Source: Kitasatospora sp. NBC_01246 (lineage in GTDB: Bacteria; Actinomycetota; Actinomycetes; Streptomycetales; Streptomycetaceae). From it: DNA of 64,000 nucleotides. The notes beneath the pieces are model-generated. The model did no database searches. It saw only the letters and a program-made list of their open reading frames with translations, and was not told the origin of the DNA. Made by a program: the position numbers and the translations under genes. Positions 33,431 through 43,077 of the stretch are shown in pieces; the first letter of the stretch is position 1, and every line of letters begins with the position of its first letter. Where the stretch lies: contig NZ_CP108484.1 of assembly GCF_036226505.1 (NCBI RefSeq), forward strand, positions 8,589,501-8,653,500, written 5' to 3'.

Positions 33431-35155
33431 ATGAGAGCGGAACAACGACGCCGGCGCGCCCTCGGGCGAGCTCTGGCCGCTCCGGGGAACCGGACGTCTG
33501 CCGATGTTCGCGACTGGTGGCGCGAGGCCGTCTGCTACCAGGTCTACCTGCGCAGTTTCGCCGATGGGAACGGTGACGGCGTCGGGGACCTCACCGGGCT
33601 GTACCAGCGCTTGCCCTACCTGGCGGGGCTAGGTGTGGACGCGCTGTGGATCAATCCCTGGTTCCCCTCGCCGATGGTCGACGGCGGCTACGACGTCTCC
33701 GACTACCGGGCGATCGATCCCGCCTTCGGCACCCTGTCCGACGCCCTCGCGATGATCGAGGAGATCCATGCTCTGGGCCTGCGCATCCTGATCGACATCG
33801 TGCCCAATCACACCTCCTCCCAGCACCCGTGGTTCCACGAGGCGCTGGCCGGCGGCCCGGACTGCGTCGAGCGCGACCGCTACATCTTCAGGCCGGGCAC
33901 CGGCCCAAAGGGTGATGCCCCGCCCAACAACTGGCGCAGCGTCTTCGGTGGTTCCGCGTGGACCCGCATCGTCGAACCCGACGGCAGGGCCGGGTCGTGG
34001 TACCTCCATCTGTTCGCGCCCGAGCAACCCGACCTCAACTGGGACAGTTGCCTGGTCCGCCGGGAATTCGAGTCGATCCTGCGGTTCTGGTTCGATCTGG
34101 GCGTCGACGGGATCCGCATCGATGTCGCGCATGCCATGATCAAAGCCCCGGGTCTACCCGACCTGGGCCCCTCGGACATTGAACTCATCGCCTCGGCGGC
34201 TCATCCCGGACACCCCCACTGGGACCGCGAAGGGGTCCACGAGATCTTCCGCGGCTGGCGCGCGGTGGCCGACTCCTACCCCGAGCCTCGCGTGTTCGTC
34301 GCGGAGGCGTGCGTCGGCGCGTCCGAACGCCTGGCCCGCTACGTCCGGCCCGGCGAACTGCACACCGCCTTCAACTTCGACTATCTGACGGCCCCGTGGC
34401 GGGCGGATACGCTGCGTATCGCGATCGACAGCTCCCTTTCGGCGATGGCGGCCGTCGGTGCCCCGGCGATCTGGGCGCTCTCCAACCACGATGTCCTGCG
34501 CCACCTCACCCGCTACGGCAGGCCACAGTCCGACGGTCCGGTACACACCCTCGCCAACCATTCCCCCGACGGCCCGGTCGACCTGGCTCTGGGCACGCGG
34601 CGCGCTCAGACCGCAGCTCTGCTCATGCTGGCGCTTCCGGGCTGCGCCTACCTGTACCAGGGCGAGGAGCTGGGCCTGTGGGAGGTGGAGGACCTGCCCG
34701 ACGAGACCCTGCAGGACCCCACCTGGGAGCGCTCGGGACACACGGACCGCGGCCGCGACGGATGCCGTCTGCCGATGCCCTGGTCCGGCGACGCCCCGCC
34801 GTTCGGCTTCAGCCCCGACCACGCCCAGAAAGTCCCGTGGCTGCCTCAGCCTCCGCAGTGGAAGCAGCTCACCGTGCAGGCGCAGACGGGCGACGAGCAG
34901 TCGATGCTCGAGCTGTACCGGAGGGCACTGCGGATCCGCCGGGTCCACCCGGCGCTGGGCGATGGGAGTTTGGCCTGGGATACCACCGCCGTACCCGACG
35001 TGTTGTCCTTCACGCGTCCCCCGGGTTTCCAATGCGTCGTCAACTTGGGCCAGGGCGCGGCTCGGCTGCCGGACCACCGGGAGGTGCTGCTGAGCAGTGT
35101 TCCCCTGGAGGACGGGTTGCTGCCCGGCGACTCGGCAGTCTGGCTGGCGCGGTGA
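33431..35155 (+). CDS. GH13 alpha-glucosidase/oligo-1,6-glucosidase-like enzyme
   Basis: 574 aa. GH13 regions in order: DIVPNHTSSQHPWF (region I), GIRIDVAHAM (region II, catalytic nucleophile Asp), VFVAEAC (acid/base Glu) and ALSNHDVLRHL (stabilising Asp). WWREAVCYQVYLRSFADGNG at the N-terminus is typical of the alpha-glucosidase/trehalose-type exo-enzymes. No signal peptide, so it acts in the cytoplasm on maltose- or isomaltose-type oligosaccharides. No sugar ABC transporter or LacI regulator is adjacent, unlike usual aglA operons. The start is uncertain: residues before ADVRDWWREA are probably disordered. Confidence 0.9.
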   Translation: MRAEQRRRRALGRALAAPGNRTSADVRDWWREAVCYQVYLRSFADGNGDGVGDLTGLYQRLPYLAGLGVDALWINPWFPSPMVDGGYDVSDYRAIDPAFGTLSDALAMIEEIHALGLRILIDIVPNHTSSQHPWFHEALAGGPDCVERDRYIFRPGTGPKGDAPPNNWRSVFGGSAWTRIVEPDGRAGSWYLHLFAPEQPDLNWDSCLVRREFESILRFWFDLGVDGIRIDVAHAMIKAPGLPDLGPSDIELIASAAHPGHPHWDREGVHEIFRGWRAVADSYPEPRVFVAEACVGASERLARYVRPGELHTAFNFDYLTAPWRADTLRIAIDSSLSAMAAVGAPAIWALSNHDVLRHLTRYGRPQSDGPVHTLANHSPDGPVDLALGTRRAQTAALLMLALPGCAYLYQGEELGLWEVEDLPDETLQDPTWERSGHTDRGRDGCRLPMPWSGDAPPFGFSPDHAQKVPWLPQPPQWKQLTVQAQTGDEQSMLELYRRALRIRRVHPALGDGSLAWDTTAVPDVLSFTRPPGFQCVVNLGQGAARLPDHREVLLSSVPLEDGLLPGDSAVWLAR

Positions 35156-35316
35156 CGACGCGTGGGTTCATGGCGCCGGATCTGCGACTGCGTACTGGCG
35201 GGCTTTCACTGCGTGATCCTGGGGATCGGCCACCGAAAGGCGAGGATGGACATGTCTGAACCCGTGAGGTGTTCGCTGTCCGGGGTGTCAACGCCGGTTC
35301 TCCGGATGGGCCGCGG

Positions 35317-36288
35317 ATGAAGGCCTGGACGTTGCTGATCCTGCTGGCACTGGTTTCCGCCGGCGCTGATCTCCACGCGGCCTCGCCCGAGGGGAGTGCC
35401 TCGGCGGTCCGCAGAATCACCACGGGGGCTTATATCCCCGACCCCTATGGGGATCCGGCGGGATGGCACGGTCAGCTGGAGCGGTATGACGCTGCCGTGG
35501 GGCGGCGCCCCAGCACGGTGCAGTGGTACGTCGAGTGGGAGGGCCGGCAGCCGTTCCCCGCCTCCGACGCCGCCTACGTCCGCTCGCGCGGGCAGACGCC
35601 GTTCATCACATGGGAGTCCTGGGACTGGACCGGCGGCGCGACCCAGCCCGCCTACGCACTGTCGAAGATCCTCGCCGGGAACTTCGACGCGTACATCGCG
35701 CAGTGGGCGACCGCCGCGAGAGCCTTCGGCACGACCGTCTACCTGCGATGGGGCGCGGAGATGAACGGAAACTGGAACCCGTGGGATCCAGGAGTCAACG
35801 GGAACACCACCGCGCAGTACGTCGCGGCGTGGAAGCACATCCGGACGGTCTTCACCGCGGTTGGCGCCACCAACGTGAAATGGCTGTGGACCCCGATCAA
35901 CCAGTACACCGACTCGACGCCCCTGTCCGAGGTCTACCCGGGCGACGAGTATGTGGACCTGGTGGGCGTCGACGGCTACAACTGGGGCACCTCCCGCAGC
36001 GGTAGTACCTGGCAGAGCTTCGATGAGGTCTTCAACCCCACCATCGCCACCATCCGCACCCTCACCGTGAAGCCGCTCTGGCTCACCGAGGTCGGCTGCA
36101 CGGAGCGGGGCGGCGACAAGGCCGCCTGGATCACGGCGATGTTCGCCGCCATCGCCCGCGACACGCGGATCAGCGGCCTGATGTGGTTCAACGCCGACAA
36201 GGAGACCGACTGGCGCCTCTGGTCCTCCCCCGCGGCCCTGAGCGCCTTCCGCACAGGCATCGCCTCCCCGCTCTACACCTCCGCGTAA
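35317..36288 (+). CDS. Secreted GH26-like beta-mannanase family protein
   Basis: 323 aa from ATG 35317, chosen because it gives a clean signal peptide (MKAWTLLILLALVSAGADLHA). The frame also opens at GTG 35269. The fold is a TIM barrel with YLRWGAEMNGNWNPW (acid/base Glu, the GH26 signature H/W-E-M-N-G-x-W) and LWLTEVGC (nucleophile Glu). VDGYNWGTSRSGSTWQSFDE is typical of the family. It would hydrolyse mannan or a related beta-glycan outside the cell. Next on the same strand is a GT2 membrane glycosyltransferase, so it could trim the polymer made there. Confidence 0.8.
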   Translation: MKAWTLLILLALVSAGADLHAASPEGSASAVRRITTGAYIPDPYGDPAGWHGQLERYDAAVGRRPSTVQWYVEWEGRQPFPASDAAYVRSRGQTPFITWESWDWTGGATQPAYALSKILAGNFDAYIAQWATAARAFGTTVYLRWGAEMNGNWNPWDPGVNGNTTAQYVAAWKHIRTVFTAVGATNVKWLWTPINQYTDSTPLSEVYPGDEYVDLVGVDGYNWGTSRSGSTWQSFDEVFNPTIATIRTLTVKPLWLTEVGCTERGGDKAAWITAMFAAIARDTRISGLMWFNADKETDWRLWSSPAALSAFRTGIASPLYTSA

Positions 36289-36491
36289 GGCAGGGACACC
36301 TACACGACCCGAGCGGCACCGCCTGCCGAGTACTCCGACAGACCCACCGCAGCCCCGGCTGGGGGACGACCGTTGCTCTGTTCGGATCAAGTGCCACCCG
36401 GGCCGGGGCAATCCCGCGCCAGAATCCTGTACGTGGGGCTTCGAGGCTTCGGCCCGGCCGCTCGGCGCCGTGGGATGTGAAGGAGTCACTG

Positions 36492-37946
36492 GTGAGCCGG
36501 TTCGGACCGACACGGGGACAGACGCGCAAGCAGGCGCGCGGGCCGGCGTTCGTACGCCAGCCCAGGGACCTCACGCGGGAGGGCCGCACCAAGCCCGGGC
36601 ACATCCCGGACCTGCGCCACGCCGGGCCGGGACGGATCGTCGTGCTGGTACCGGCCCACAACGAGGAAGCGCTCATCGCCGAGACCCTGGAGTCCCTGGC
36701 GGCTCAGACCAGACCCCCGGACGAGGTCATCGTGGTCGCCGACCGCTGCACCGACCAGACCGCTCGGATCAGTACCGCCCACGGAGCCAAGGCCGTCGAA
36801 ACGGTCGGCAACACCCAGGACAAGGCAGGCGCGCTCAACCAGGTCCTGGACCGGCTGCTGCCGCAGCTGGGCGACGACGACGCCGTCATGGTCATGGACT
36901 CCGACACCTCGCTGTCCCCCCAGTTCATCGCCGAGGCGGCCCGGCGCCTGCGCCACCAGGAGCCCGACCAGTCGCCCATCGGCGGCGTCGGCGCCATCTT
37001 CTTCGGCTACCCCCTGCGCGGCCTGGTCTGCCACCTCCAGAACAACGAGTACGTGCGCTACGCCCGTGAACTCCACCGCCGCCACGGCCGCGCCGACGTC
37101 CTGACCGGCACCGCCACCCTCTACCCCGTCCACGCCCTGCGTCACGTCCACGAAGCCCGCGCCCATGGCTCACTGCCCCGAGGTCGCGACGTCTACGACG
37201 TGGAGTCACTGACCGAGGACAACGAGCTCACCCTCGCACTCAAACACCTCGGCTACCGCTGCGTGTCACCGTGCGCCTGCATCGTGGGCACCGAACTCAT
37301 GCCCACCTGGTCGCGGCTGTACTACCAGCGGCTGCGCTGGCAACGCGGCGCCCTGGACAACCTCAAGGCCTACGGCACCACCCGGGTCACCCTGCCCTAC
37401 ATCTGCCGGCAACTGCTCACCTACCTCAGCGTGGCCTTCGTCCCCTTCTTCCTCACCGTCCTGCTCTACTACACCATCACCAAGGGATTCCCCGGGTGGC
37501 CGTGGTTCTGGCTCGCGATCACCTCCATCGCCGCCTTCGAACGCGTCTGGGCCACCAAACGCGGCGGATGGAAGGCCCTGCTGCTGGCCGCCATGATCGT
37601 GCCCGAGGTCCTCTTCGACCAGTTCCTCAACGTGATCTACACCAAAGCACTCATCGACCTCCTGACCGGCGCGGGCGCCACCTGGGAACGCACCCAAAGC
37701 CGCACCCGCCGCCGGCGCGCGGCGATCACGACAGCGGCGGGCTTCACCCTCCTCCTCGCCGCCGTCGTGGGCCTGGCCCTCGCCTGCATCGCCCTCGGCA
37801 TCGCCTGGACCCTCATCGCGGCCTTCGTGCTGTGCGGTGTCGCCGCGGCCGTCGTCCGCCTCAGCCGCCTCCACCCCCTCGGCCTGCTCCTGTCTCTCCC
37901 CAGCGGCGAACAGCCCCGCGGCGAAATCCCGCCCTGGCGTCAGTGA
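36492..37946 (+). CDS. GT2 membrane glycosyltransferase (poly-beta-glycan synthase type)
   Basis: 484 aa from GTG 36492 with AAGGAG seven bases upstream. Longer upstream frames lack a site. Processive GT2 motifs: VLVPAHNEEALIAETLESLA, VVADRCTDQTA, VMDSDTS (D-x-D), TEDNELTLALK (catalytic ED) and QRLRWQRGALDNLKAYG (QxxRW). Four or five membrane segments follow (FVPFFLTVLLYYTI; WFWLAITSIAAF; LLLAAMIVPEVLF; then two at about 420-460). This matches cellulose/PNAG-synthase-like proteins that polymerise and export a beta-linked polymer. Partner subunits are missing. Confidence 0.85.
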   Translation: MSRFGPTRGQTRKQARGPAFVRQPRDLTREGRTKPGHIPDLRHAGPGRIVVLVPAHNEEALIAETLESLAAQTRPPDEVIVVADRCTDQTARISTAHGAKAVETVGNTQDKAGALNQVLDRLLPQLGDDDAVMVMDSDTSLSPQFIAEAARRLRHQEPDQSPIGGVGAIFFGYPLRGLVCHLQNNEYVRYARELHRRHGRADVLTGTATLYPVHALRHVHEARAHGSLPRGRDVYDVESLTEDNELTLALKHLGYRCVSPCACIVGTELMPTWSRLYYQRLRWQRGALDNLKAYGTTRVTLPYICRQLLTYLSVAFVPFFLTVLLYYTITKGFPGWPWFWLAITSIAAFERVWATKRGGWKALLLAAMIVPEVLFDQFLNVIYTKALIDLLTGAGATWERTQSRTRRRRAAITTAAGFTLLLAAVVGLALACIALGIAWTLIAAFVLCGVAAAVVRLSRLHPLGLLLSLPSGEQPRGEIPPWRQ

Positions 37947-38125
37947 GAAGGCCTCACGTCGAACACGGTGGCCGGCATTGTCGGGCCGATCTCGGCCCGC
38001 GCGGTGCCGTACCCGTGCCGTGCCGTGGCGAGCGCAGAATCCAAGCCTTGCCGATGCCCTGTGACGCAACGTGTTGAGCGCGGGGTGCATTCGGTCGCGC
38101 CGAATATTGCTCACCGCCGGCAGAA

Positions 38126-38240
38126 GATTCGGCTGCTCGGGCAGGCGAGGCGGCCAGGCCCGCCAGCCCGATGCCTCGACCAGGGCCAGCTCCTGCGGGC
38201 CGGTCGGACGCCAGAGCGTCAGGGTCTTCGCCCGGGACAT
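38126..38240 (-). pseudogene. ADP-ribosylation/crystallin J1-like protein, N-terminal remnant
   Basis: From ATG 38240 the frame reads MSRAKTLTLWRPTGPQELAL and VEASGWRAWPPRLPEQP, which I recognise as the conserved start of a widespread streptomycete protein annotated as ADP-ribosylation/crystallin J1. The homology breaks off at about 38126. The rest of 37947-38310 holds nothing else that I can support. Confidence 0.55.
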
Positions 38241-38310
38241 GGCGTGCTCTCCTTGATCCTCTGGGCGGGCGCTCACCGTAACCGCGTCGGCAGCCCGGCG
38301 GCGAATGGTT

Positions 38311-39081
38311 TCAGTTCCCGGGATTGGACACTCGCGCGGCGCGCCGCGGCCGCACGGGCAAGCCTGCCGGGACGGCAGTGGGGCTCCACCGCACCAGCAG
38401 CATCTGCTCGGCCAGGTGGACCTCTGGCCAGTGCAGGCCCAGCAGTTCCCCGCGACGCAACCCAGTGCCCAGCAGCACCTCGAAGGCATCCGCCAGCTGG
38501 TCGCCGTAGGCGTCGTGGTTATGCCGCAGGAACGCCGCAGCCTGCGACGGAGTCCAGCAGATCCGCTCGGGCGCGAAGGGGCGGGGCATGACGGCGAAGC
38601 ACGCCGGATTGTCGGCCGGTCGCCGGGTGCGGACCGCGGTGTTCAGAGCGCTGGAGAGGGTGGCACCGGCACGGTAGACGCTGGTGCGCCCCCGCCCTCG
38701 GGCCAGCTCGGCGCCGTTCCAGCCGGTGAGGTGCCGCTCGCGCGGGTCGGACGGCTTGAGTCGGCCGAAGGCCGGGATGAGGTCGTTGTGTACATGGTCG
38801 CGGTAGCGGGCGTAAGTGGTGGGCTTGAGGACGTCCTGCTTGGTGCGCAGCCACTCGGTCAGATAGCCGGCGACCGTCAGGTCGTCATCGAGGTTGAGGC
38901 CGGTGCGCTCGTAATCGAGGGCGTGTTCCAGCGCTTGGCAGGCTGCCTTGCGGGTCGGGTAGCCGCTGCGGCACTGCTGGCGGCGGCGCCCGTCAGCTGA
39001 GGCCATGTCGACGGCGTAGGCCCAAGAACCGTGCCGCGTAGCCAAATGCGACGGCAGGTGACCTGCTGTCTGAGAAGTCAT
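38311..39081 (-). pseudogene. Tyrosine recombinase (phage/ICE-type integrase), 3'-truncated
   Basis: About 257 aa from ATG 39081. It has the N-terminal arm and SAM-like core-binding domain (DDDLTVAGYLTEWLRTKQDV, LKPTTYARYRDHVHNDLIPA) and the start of the catalytic domain with its first Arg (LLGTGLRRGELLGLHWPEV). The frame stops before the H-x-x-R box and the catalytic Tyr, so it cannot recombine. No attachment site is seen. It is the remains of an integrative element. Start region overlaps the promoter area of the divergent HD-domain gene. Confidence 0.8.
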
Positions 39082-39105
39082 CTCATTTGGCGTTGGTAGC
39101 CTGGG

Positions 39106-39873
39106 ATGCGTGTCCATCGCGGAATGCTTGGCGCCCGACGGGTTGCGGGAGCAGAACTGTCACCGGCCGCGCCCGAACAGGCGAGCCGCCTTGTGAACGA
39201 CGAATACGGCGAGCTGGCCTTCCCGGCAACCGAGCTTGCGCACGACACACTGCGACACGCCCAGGCTCTGGTCCCAGCCGCGATCTTCAATCACAGCCTG
39301 CGCACCTACCTCTACGGACGCCTTCTCGGTGAGCGGCGTGGTCTTCAGCCGGACCGCGACTACGATGACGAACTGCTCTTCCTGGGATGCGTCCTGCACG
39401 ACTGTGGGCTCAGTACCGAGGGCAACGGTGACCAGCGGTTCGAGCTGGACGGTGCCGATCTGGCGGTCAGCTTTCTGACCGAGCAGGGGGTATCACCGGA
39501 CCGAACGGAGGTCGTGTGGGACGCAATCGCGCTACACGTGGACCGTGAGATTGCCTTGCGGAAGCGGCCGGAGATCGCGCTGGTCGCCCTCGGTGCGGGC
39601 TTCGATCTGGGCGGTGGCCCGAGCAGACTCCCGGACGGCTACGCGGAACGCGTCCACCGGGTACTGCCCCGTCTGCACGCGGCGGCAGTCCTTCACGACA
39701 GCATTGTCGGCCAGGCGCTGGGCAAGCCGCACAAGGCACCACTCTTCACGATGCCAGGCGAGCTCGTCCGCCAGGTGACTGGCCGCATCTGGCCGACCTG
39801 GAGAGAACTTTCCCGATCGTCGGGATGGAACGACTACGACGACTACCGCCCTGATTCGCCGAGCGTGCCCTGA
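39106..39873 (+). CDS. HD-domain protein (putative phosphohydrolase)
   Basis: 255 aa from ATG 39106 (ATG 39124 or a later start possible). HD-domain metal ligands: FNHSLRTYLYGRLL (His), FLGCVLHDCGLS (HD), then AIALHVDREIAL (second His/Asp). The fold is that of cyanamide hydratase/nucleotide phosphohydrolase-like HD proteins. The TAGCCT box immediately before ATG suggests a leaderless transcript. Its substrate is not predictable. Confidence 0.8.
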   Translation: MRVHRGMLGARRVAGAELSPAAPEQASRLVNDEYGELAFPATELAHDTLRHAQALVPAAIFNHSLRTYLYGRLLGERRGLQPDRDYDDELLFLGCVLHDCGLSTEGNGDQRFELDGADLAVSFLTEQGVSPDRTEVVWDAIALHVDREIALRKRPEIALVALGAGFDLGGGPSRLPDGYAERVHRVLPRLHAAAVLHDSIVGQALGKPHKAPLFTMPGELVRQVTGRIWPTWRELSRSSGWNDYDDYRPDSPSVP

Positions 39874-39888
39874 GACGGCTTCTCATTC

Positions 39889-39927
39889 GCAGAGTGTTCG
39901 CAGACGGAGCAGAGTGTTCGTAGACGG
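39889..39927. repeat. Two 19-20 bp direct repeats
   Basis: GCAGAGTGTTCGCAGACGG followed one base later by GCAGAGTGTTCGTAGACGG, between the HD gene and the IS5 relic. Confidence 0.85.
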
Positions 39928-40037
39928 ATGAGGGCTGCGGCGATGCTGGCGAAGGCGGCGAAGTGGTCGGCCTTGCGTTCGTAGCGGCGGTGGAGTCGGC
40001 GGAAGCCACCGGTACGTTCGGTGAGCAGATGGATCTT
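39921..40037 (-). pseudogene. IS5-family transposase C-terminal relic
   Basis: Reads KIHLLTERTGGFRRLHRRYE then RKADHFAAFASIAAALI, the conserved C-terminal end of IS5-type transposases after the catalytic Glu. Only this stub remains, without terminal repeats. Confidence 0.65.
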
Positions 40038-40200
40038 CGACCCGTGACGGGCTGCAGGGCCGACCTCTCGGTGGCGTTGAGCCAGGGAGGTGAGCGATCG
40101 GGGTGGCCAGGGGCGCAACGCGCCGCCGTCGGGCGTAATGGAAGGACAGGCATGGGCGGACGCACTGGCATGTCGAGGCGGACGAGGGCGGGGAGCGGGG

Positions 40201-41436
40201 ATGAGCGTTGAGCGGCGGTCTGCCGCAGCGGGGCCGGACCGGACGGAGGGGTTCGGCGAACGGCTGCTGGGCGGGCTGCTCGATCAGGCCCACGAGCTTC
40301 CGCCTCGGCTGATCGCTCCGTCGGTCGCCGACGCGGTGAACGGGTTCGGCGGCCGTGACCCGGCGCTCCTGTTGCAGGACTACGGCCAACTGGTGCTGGT
40401 GCCGCTTCCCGGCCGGGGGCTGGCTCCCCGGGAGCCGGTGCCGATCGACGGTTCACCGGCGGGTGCGGCCTTCCTACGCGGTGTCCCCGTCGAGGTGCCG
40501 CAGCGCGACGGCGTGCGGCTGTACCTGCCGTTGCTGGACGGCGGCGACGAGGTCGGGGTACTGGCTCTCACGCTGGACAGTGTCGATGACGACGATCGGC
40601 GGCTCCTTCGCCGGTTCGCCGCCCTGGTCGCGGATCTGCTGATCACCAAGAGCGGCTACACCGACCGGATCTTCCAGGCCCGGCGCCTGGAACCGATGAG
40701 CGTGGCGGCGGAGATCCAGTGGTCTCTGCTGCCACCACTGTCGATGGCGGTGCCGCGGGTAGCCGTGGCGGGCATCCTCGAACCCGCCTACCAGGTGGCC
40801 GGCGACAGCTTCGACTACGCGCTCAACGACGACTTCCTGCACGTGGCCACGATCGACGCGATGGGTCATGGCCTGGACGCCGCCACCATGGCGACCGTCG
40901 CGATCGGTGCGTACCGGCACGCCCGGCGGGCCGACATCGGACTGGCCGAGATCTACGCGTTCATGGACCGGGCGATCGCCCAGCAGTTCGGACCCGACCA
41001 CTTCGTCACCGCGCAGATGATGCGCCTGGACACCGTGACCGGCCGGCTCGAGTGGGTCAACGCCGGCCATCCCGCGCCGCTGCTGATCCGCGACCACGTC
41101 GTCGTCGAGCGGCTGGAGGGCGCGACCACGCTGCCGGTCGGGTTCGGCGGCGAGGAACCGGTGGTCAGCGAGCGGGTGCTGCGGCACGGTGACCGGGTCC
41201 TGTGCTTCACCGACGGTCTGGTCGAGGAGCGCGAGGCCGGCGGAGAGCAGTTCGGGGAGGAACAGCTCATCGACTGGGTCGACCGCGTCGAGCGCTCGCA
41301 GGACGGGGTGCGGGCCGTGGTGCGGGCGCTCTCCCACATCCTGAAGGAGAAGCGGGGCGGGCACACGAGTGACGACGCCACCCTGTTCCTGATCGAGTGG
41401 CGCGGAGACCACGGCACCCCGCCGCCGCGCTCCTGA
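40201..41436 (+). CDS. PP2C-family serine/threonine phosphatase (SpoIIE type)
   Basis: 411 aa from ATG 40201 (GGGGAG upstream). N-terminal about 170 aa is a GAF-like sensory domain without clear ligand residues. The C-terminal PP2C/SpoIIE domain has metal-binding Asp residues in VAGDSFDYAL and ATIDAMGHGLDAATMA, then VNAGHPAPLLI, LCFTDGLVEERE and a final SDDATLFLI. It is likely a signalling phosphatase acting on an STAS anti-anti-sigma protein. Neither kinase nor anti-sigma antagonist is adjacent, and the other SpoIIE-type gene in this window (3148) is broken. Probably monocistronic. Confidence 0.9.
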   Translation: MSVERRSAAAGPDRTEGFGERLLGGLLDQAHELPPRLIAPSVADAVNGFGGRDPALLLQDYGQLVLVPLPGRGLAPREPVPIDGSPAGAAFLRGVPVEVPQRDGVRLYLPLLDGGDEVGVLALTLDSVDDDDRRLLRRFAALVADLLITKSGYTDRIFQARRLEPMSVAAEIQWSLLPPLSMAVPRVAVAGILEPAYQVAGDSFDYALNDDFLHVATIDAMGHGLDAATMATVAIGAYRHARRADIGLAEIYAFMDRAIAQQFGPDHFVTAQMMRLDTVTGRLEWVNAGHPAPLLIRDHVVVERLEGATTLPVGFGGEEPVVSERVLRHGDRVLCFTDGLVEEREAGGEQFGEEQLIDWVDRVERSQDGVRAVVRALSHILKEKRGGHTSDDATLFLIEWRGDHGTPPPRS

Positions 41437-42053
41437 CCGGCCGGATCGGCCCGGTGGGAGCGGAGTAGCGTGGGGGTATGGGGCGGCCCGAGCCGCCACT
41501 CCCAGGGACCGCTTCCGTCGTCAGGCGGGCCTGGCCGGTGCCGGTGGACAGGTGGCGAGCCGTGTCGGACGGACCCTTCGCACCACGGGCGGCTGCCGGA
41601 CCGGACCGGTACGAGCGGGCGGCGAAACCGGAAACGCTGCTGTTGCGCCTGGGAACCAACCGGTCATGCGCGGGCGAGCCCGAAGGCGTGCCTCCTGGGC
41701 GCGTTTCCTGGACCTGGGTGCCGAGCGCTCGGCGTGGCCGCCGCACTGGCCGAACGCAGGGTCTCCGTGGTGAGCGTCGGAGAGGACGCGAACACCCGGG
41801 ACGACGTCCCGGACCGGCTGGTCGTCGGCGGCGAGCCGGTGCACATCGCCCAGCACCCGGTCGGCGACGACACGTATCGCCGTACTGATCGTCGCGCTGG
41901 TCCTGTCCGCCGTCGGTGCGCGGTCGGTGCTGGCAGCCGGTGTGCGACTCGCGCCACCGGGCCACAGCGCGGGCGGAATCCACCGGTCGCGGTTGACCCG
42001 CCCCGCCCATACTGTCGTTCCCGGGGCCCGGATCGTCGGCATGGGAGGCCAGG
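41437..42053. other. No confident gene
   Basis: About 600 bp with several long open frames. One plus-strand stretch (ALGVAAALAERRVSVVSVGE, RLVVGGEPVHIAQHPVGDD, around 41725-41890) looks protein-like, but has no start and no family I recognise, so it may be a decayed gene. Confidence 0.35.
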
Positions 42054-42305
42054 ATGGGGTACTACCGCTGGGTTCTGGAGACCCAGGACGACGACGGCCA
42101 GTGGTCCCGGCAGGACGGCGCGCCCACGCAGAATCCGCTGGAGTACGACGGGCCGCCCCAGCGAGCGGCCAACCACCTGCGGGACGTGTTCGTGCGCACG
42201 CTCTCCCAGCCTGCTCCCGGCCCCCAGGCGATCAGAATTCGCCTCTGGGAAGGAGCCGACGCTGTCGGCGAGCCTCAGGCGGAGACCGAGTGGTCACGCG
42301 AGTGA
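42054..42305 (+). CDS. Small hypothetical protein, 83 aa
   Basis: ATG 42054 with GGGAGG five bases upstream. MGYYRWVLETQDDDGQWSRQ followed by a soluble, mixed-charge sequence. No domain recognised. Good ribosome-binding site and plausible amino-acid composition support it. Confidence 0.6.
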   Translation: MGYYRWVLETQDDDGQWSRQDGAPTQNPLEYDGPPQRAANHLRDVFVRTLSQPAPGPQAIRIRLWEGADAVGEPQAETEWSRE

Positions 42306-42347
42306 CCAGCCCGGCCCTCGGCCCTGGTCGAACGGGGCGCCTCTCGG

Positions 42348-42926
42348 CTACGCGGGAACCGGCCAGGAGGCGGCCCGGCTCCGGGCGAGCTCCGCTCGCC
42401 TGCCGGCCTCACCCACGCCGTCGGCGGGTGTGACGGCCGACGGCAGGAAGTCGGAACGGGCCTTCGGCTGCGCCGCACCGCCGCCCGTCCCGGCGGCGAG
42501 CAGGGCGCTCGCGGTCCTGGTGTTCCCGGGGTCGGCCGCCTCGGTCATCAGCCGGGCGGCATCGACGGCATCCGTCTGCGGCGGGACGACCAGCAGGTTC
42601 AGGCGGCGCGGGGAGTACGAGCAGACCGTGACCACGTGCTCGTCCTGTTCGAGGGTGAACCAGCCCGCGTGGACGGTGTGGCCCGCGACCGGGATCCGCC
42701 GGGGGATGACCGGCCACTGTGCGGGATTCACGGTGATCCGGGTGACCCGGCCCCACCGCTTGTCGATCTCGGCGGCCAGAGAGGGAAGTTCGAGAAGAAG
42801 GTCACGCGACCGGGGCCACCAGGCCCCGTCCAGCCGACCGGCCTGCGCGCCGCCGGGTGCCAGGGAGAGCCGCAGGGTGGATTCGGGAGTGGTCGGCGTC
42901 GGCGCACGGTCGAGGATCACAGTCAT
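42348..42926 (-). CDS. DUF5994-like protein
   Basis: About 192 aa from ATG 42926 (TTG 42932 lies nine bases after GGAG and may be the real start). The core LDGAWWPRSRDLLLELPSLA, RITVNPAQWPVIPRRIPVAG and HTVHAGWFTLEQDEH, followed by LLVVPPQT, matches what I remember of DUF5994, a soluble family found almost only in actinomycetes. The C-terminal 50 aa are low-complexity. Function unknown. Convergent with the 83-aa gene. Confidence 0.7.
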   Translation of the reverse strand: MTVILDRAPTPTTPESTLRLSLAPGGAQAGRLDGAWWPRSRDLLLELPSLAAEIDKRWGRVTRITVNPAQWPVIPRRIPVAGHTVHAGWFTLEQDEHVVTVCSYSPRRLNLLVVPPQTDAVDAARLMTEAADPGNTRTASALLAAGTGGGAAQPKARSDFLPSAVTPADGVGEAGRRAELARSRAASWPVPA

Positions 42927-43077
42927 GATCAATGGGCCTGTCTCCGAACCCGAGCGGGGCCCGGGTCCGGCATAGCCGTTCGCCGGAGACGACGCCAGTG
43001 TCCGGTGCCGGCATACGAAGTGCCTTCGGTGATACCCAGGCTACTCCCCGTATCGTCCGAACCTCGCATGATCGATG

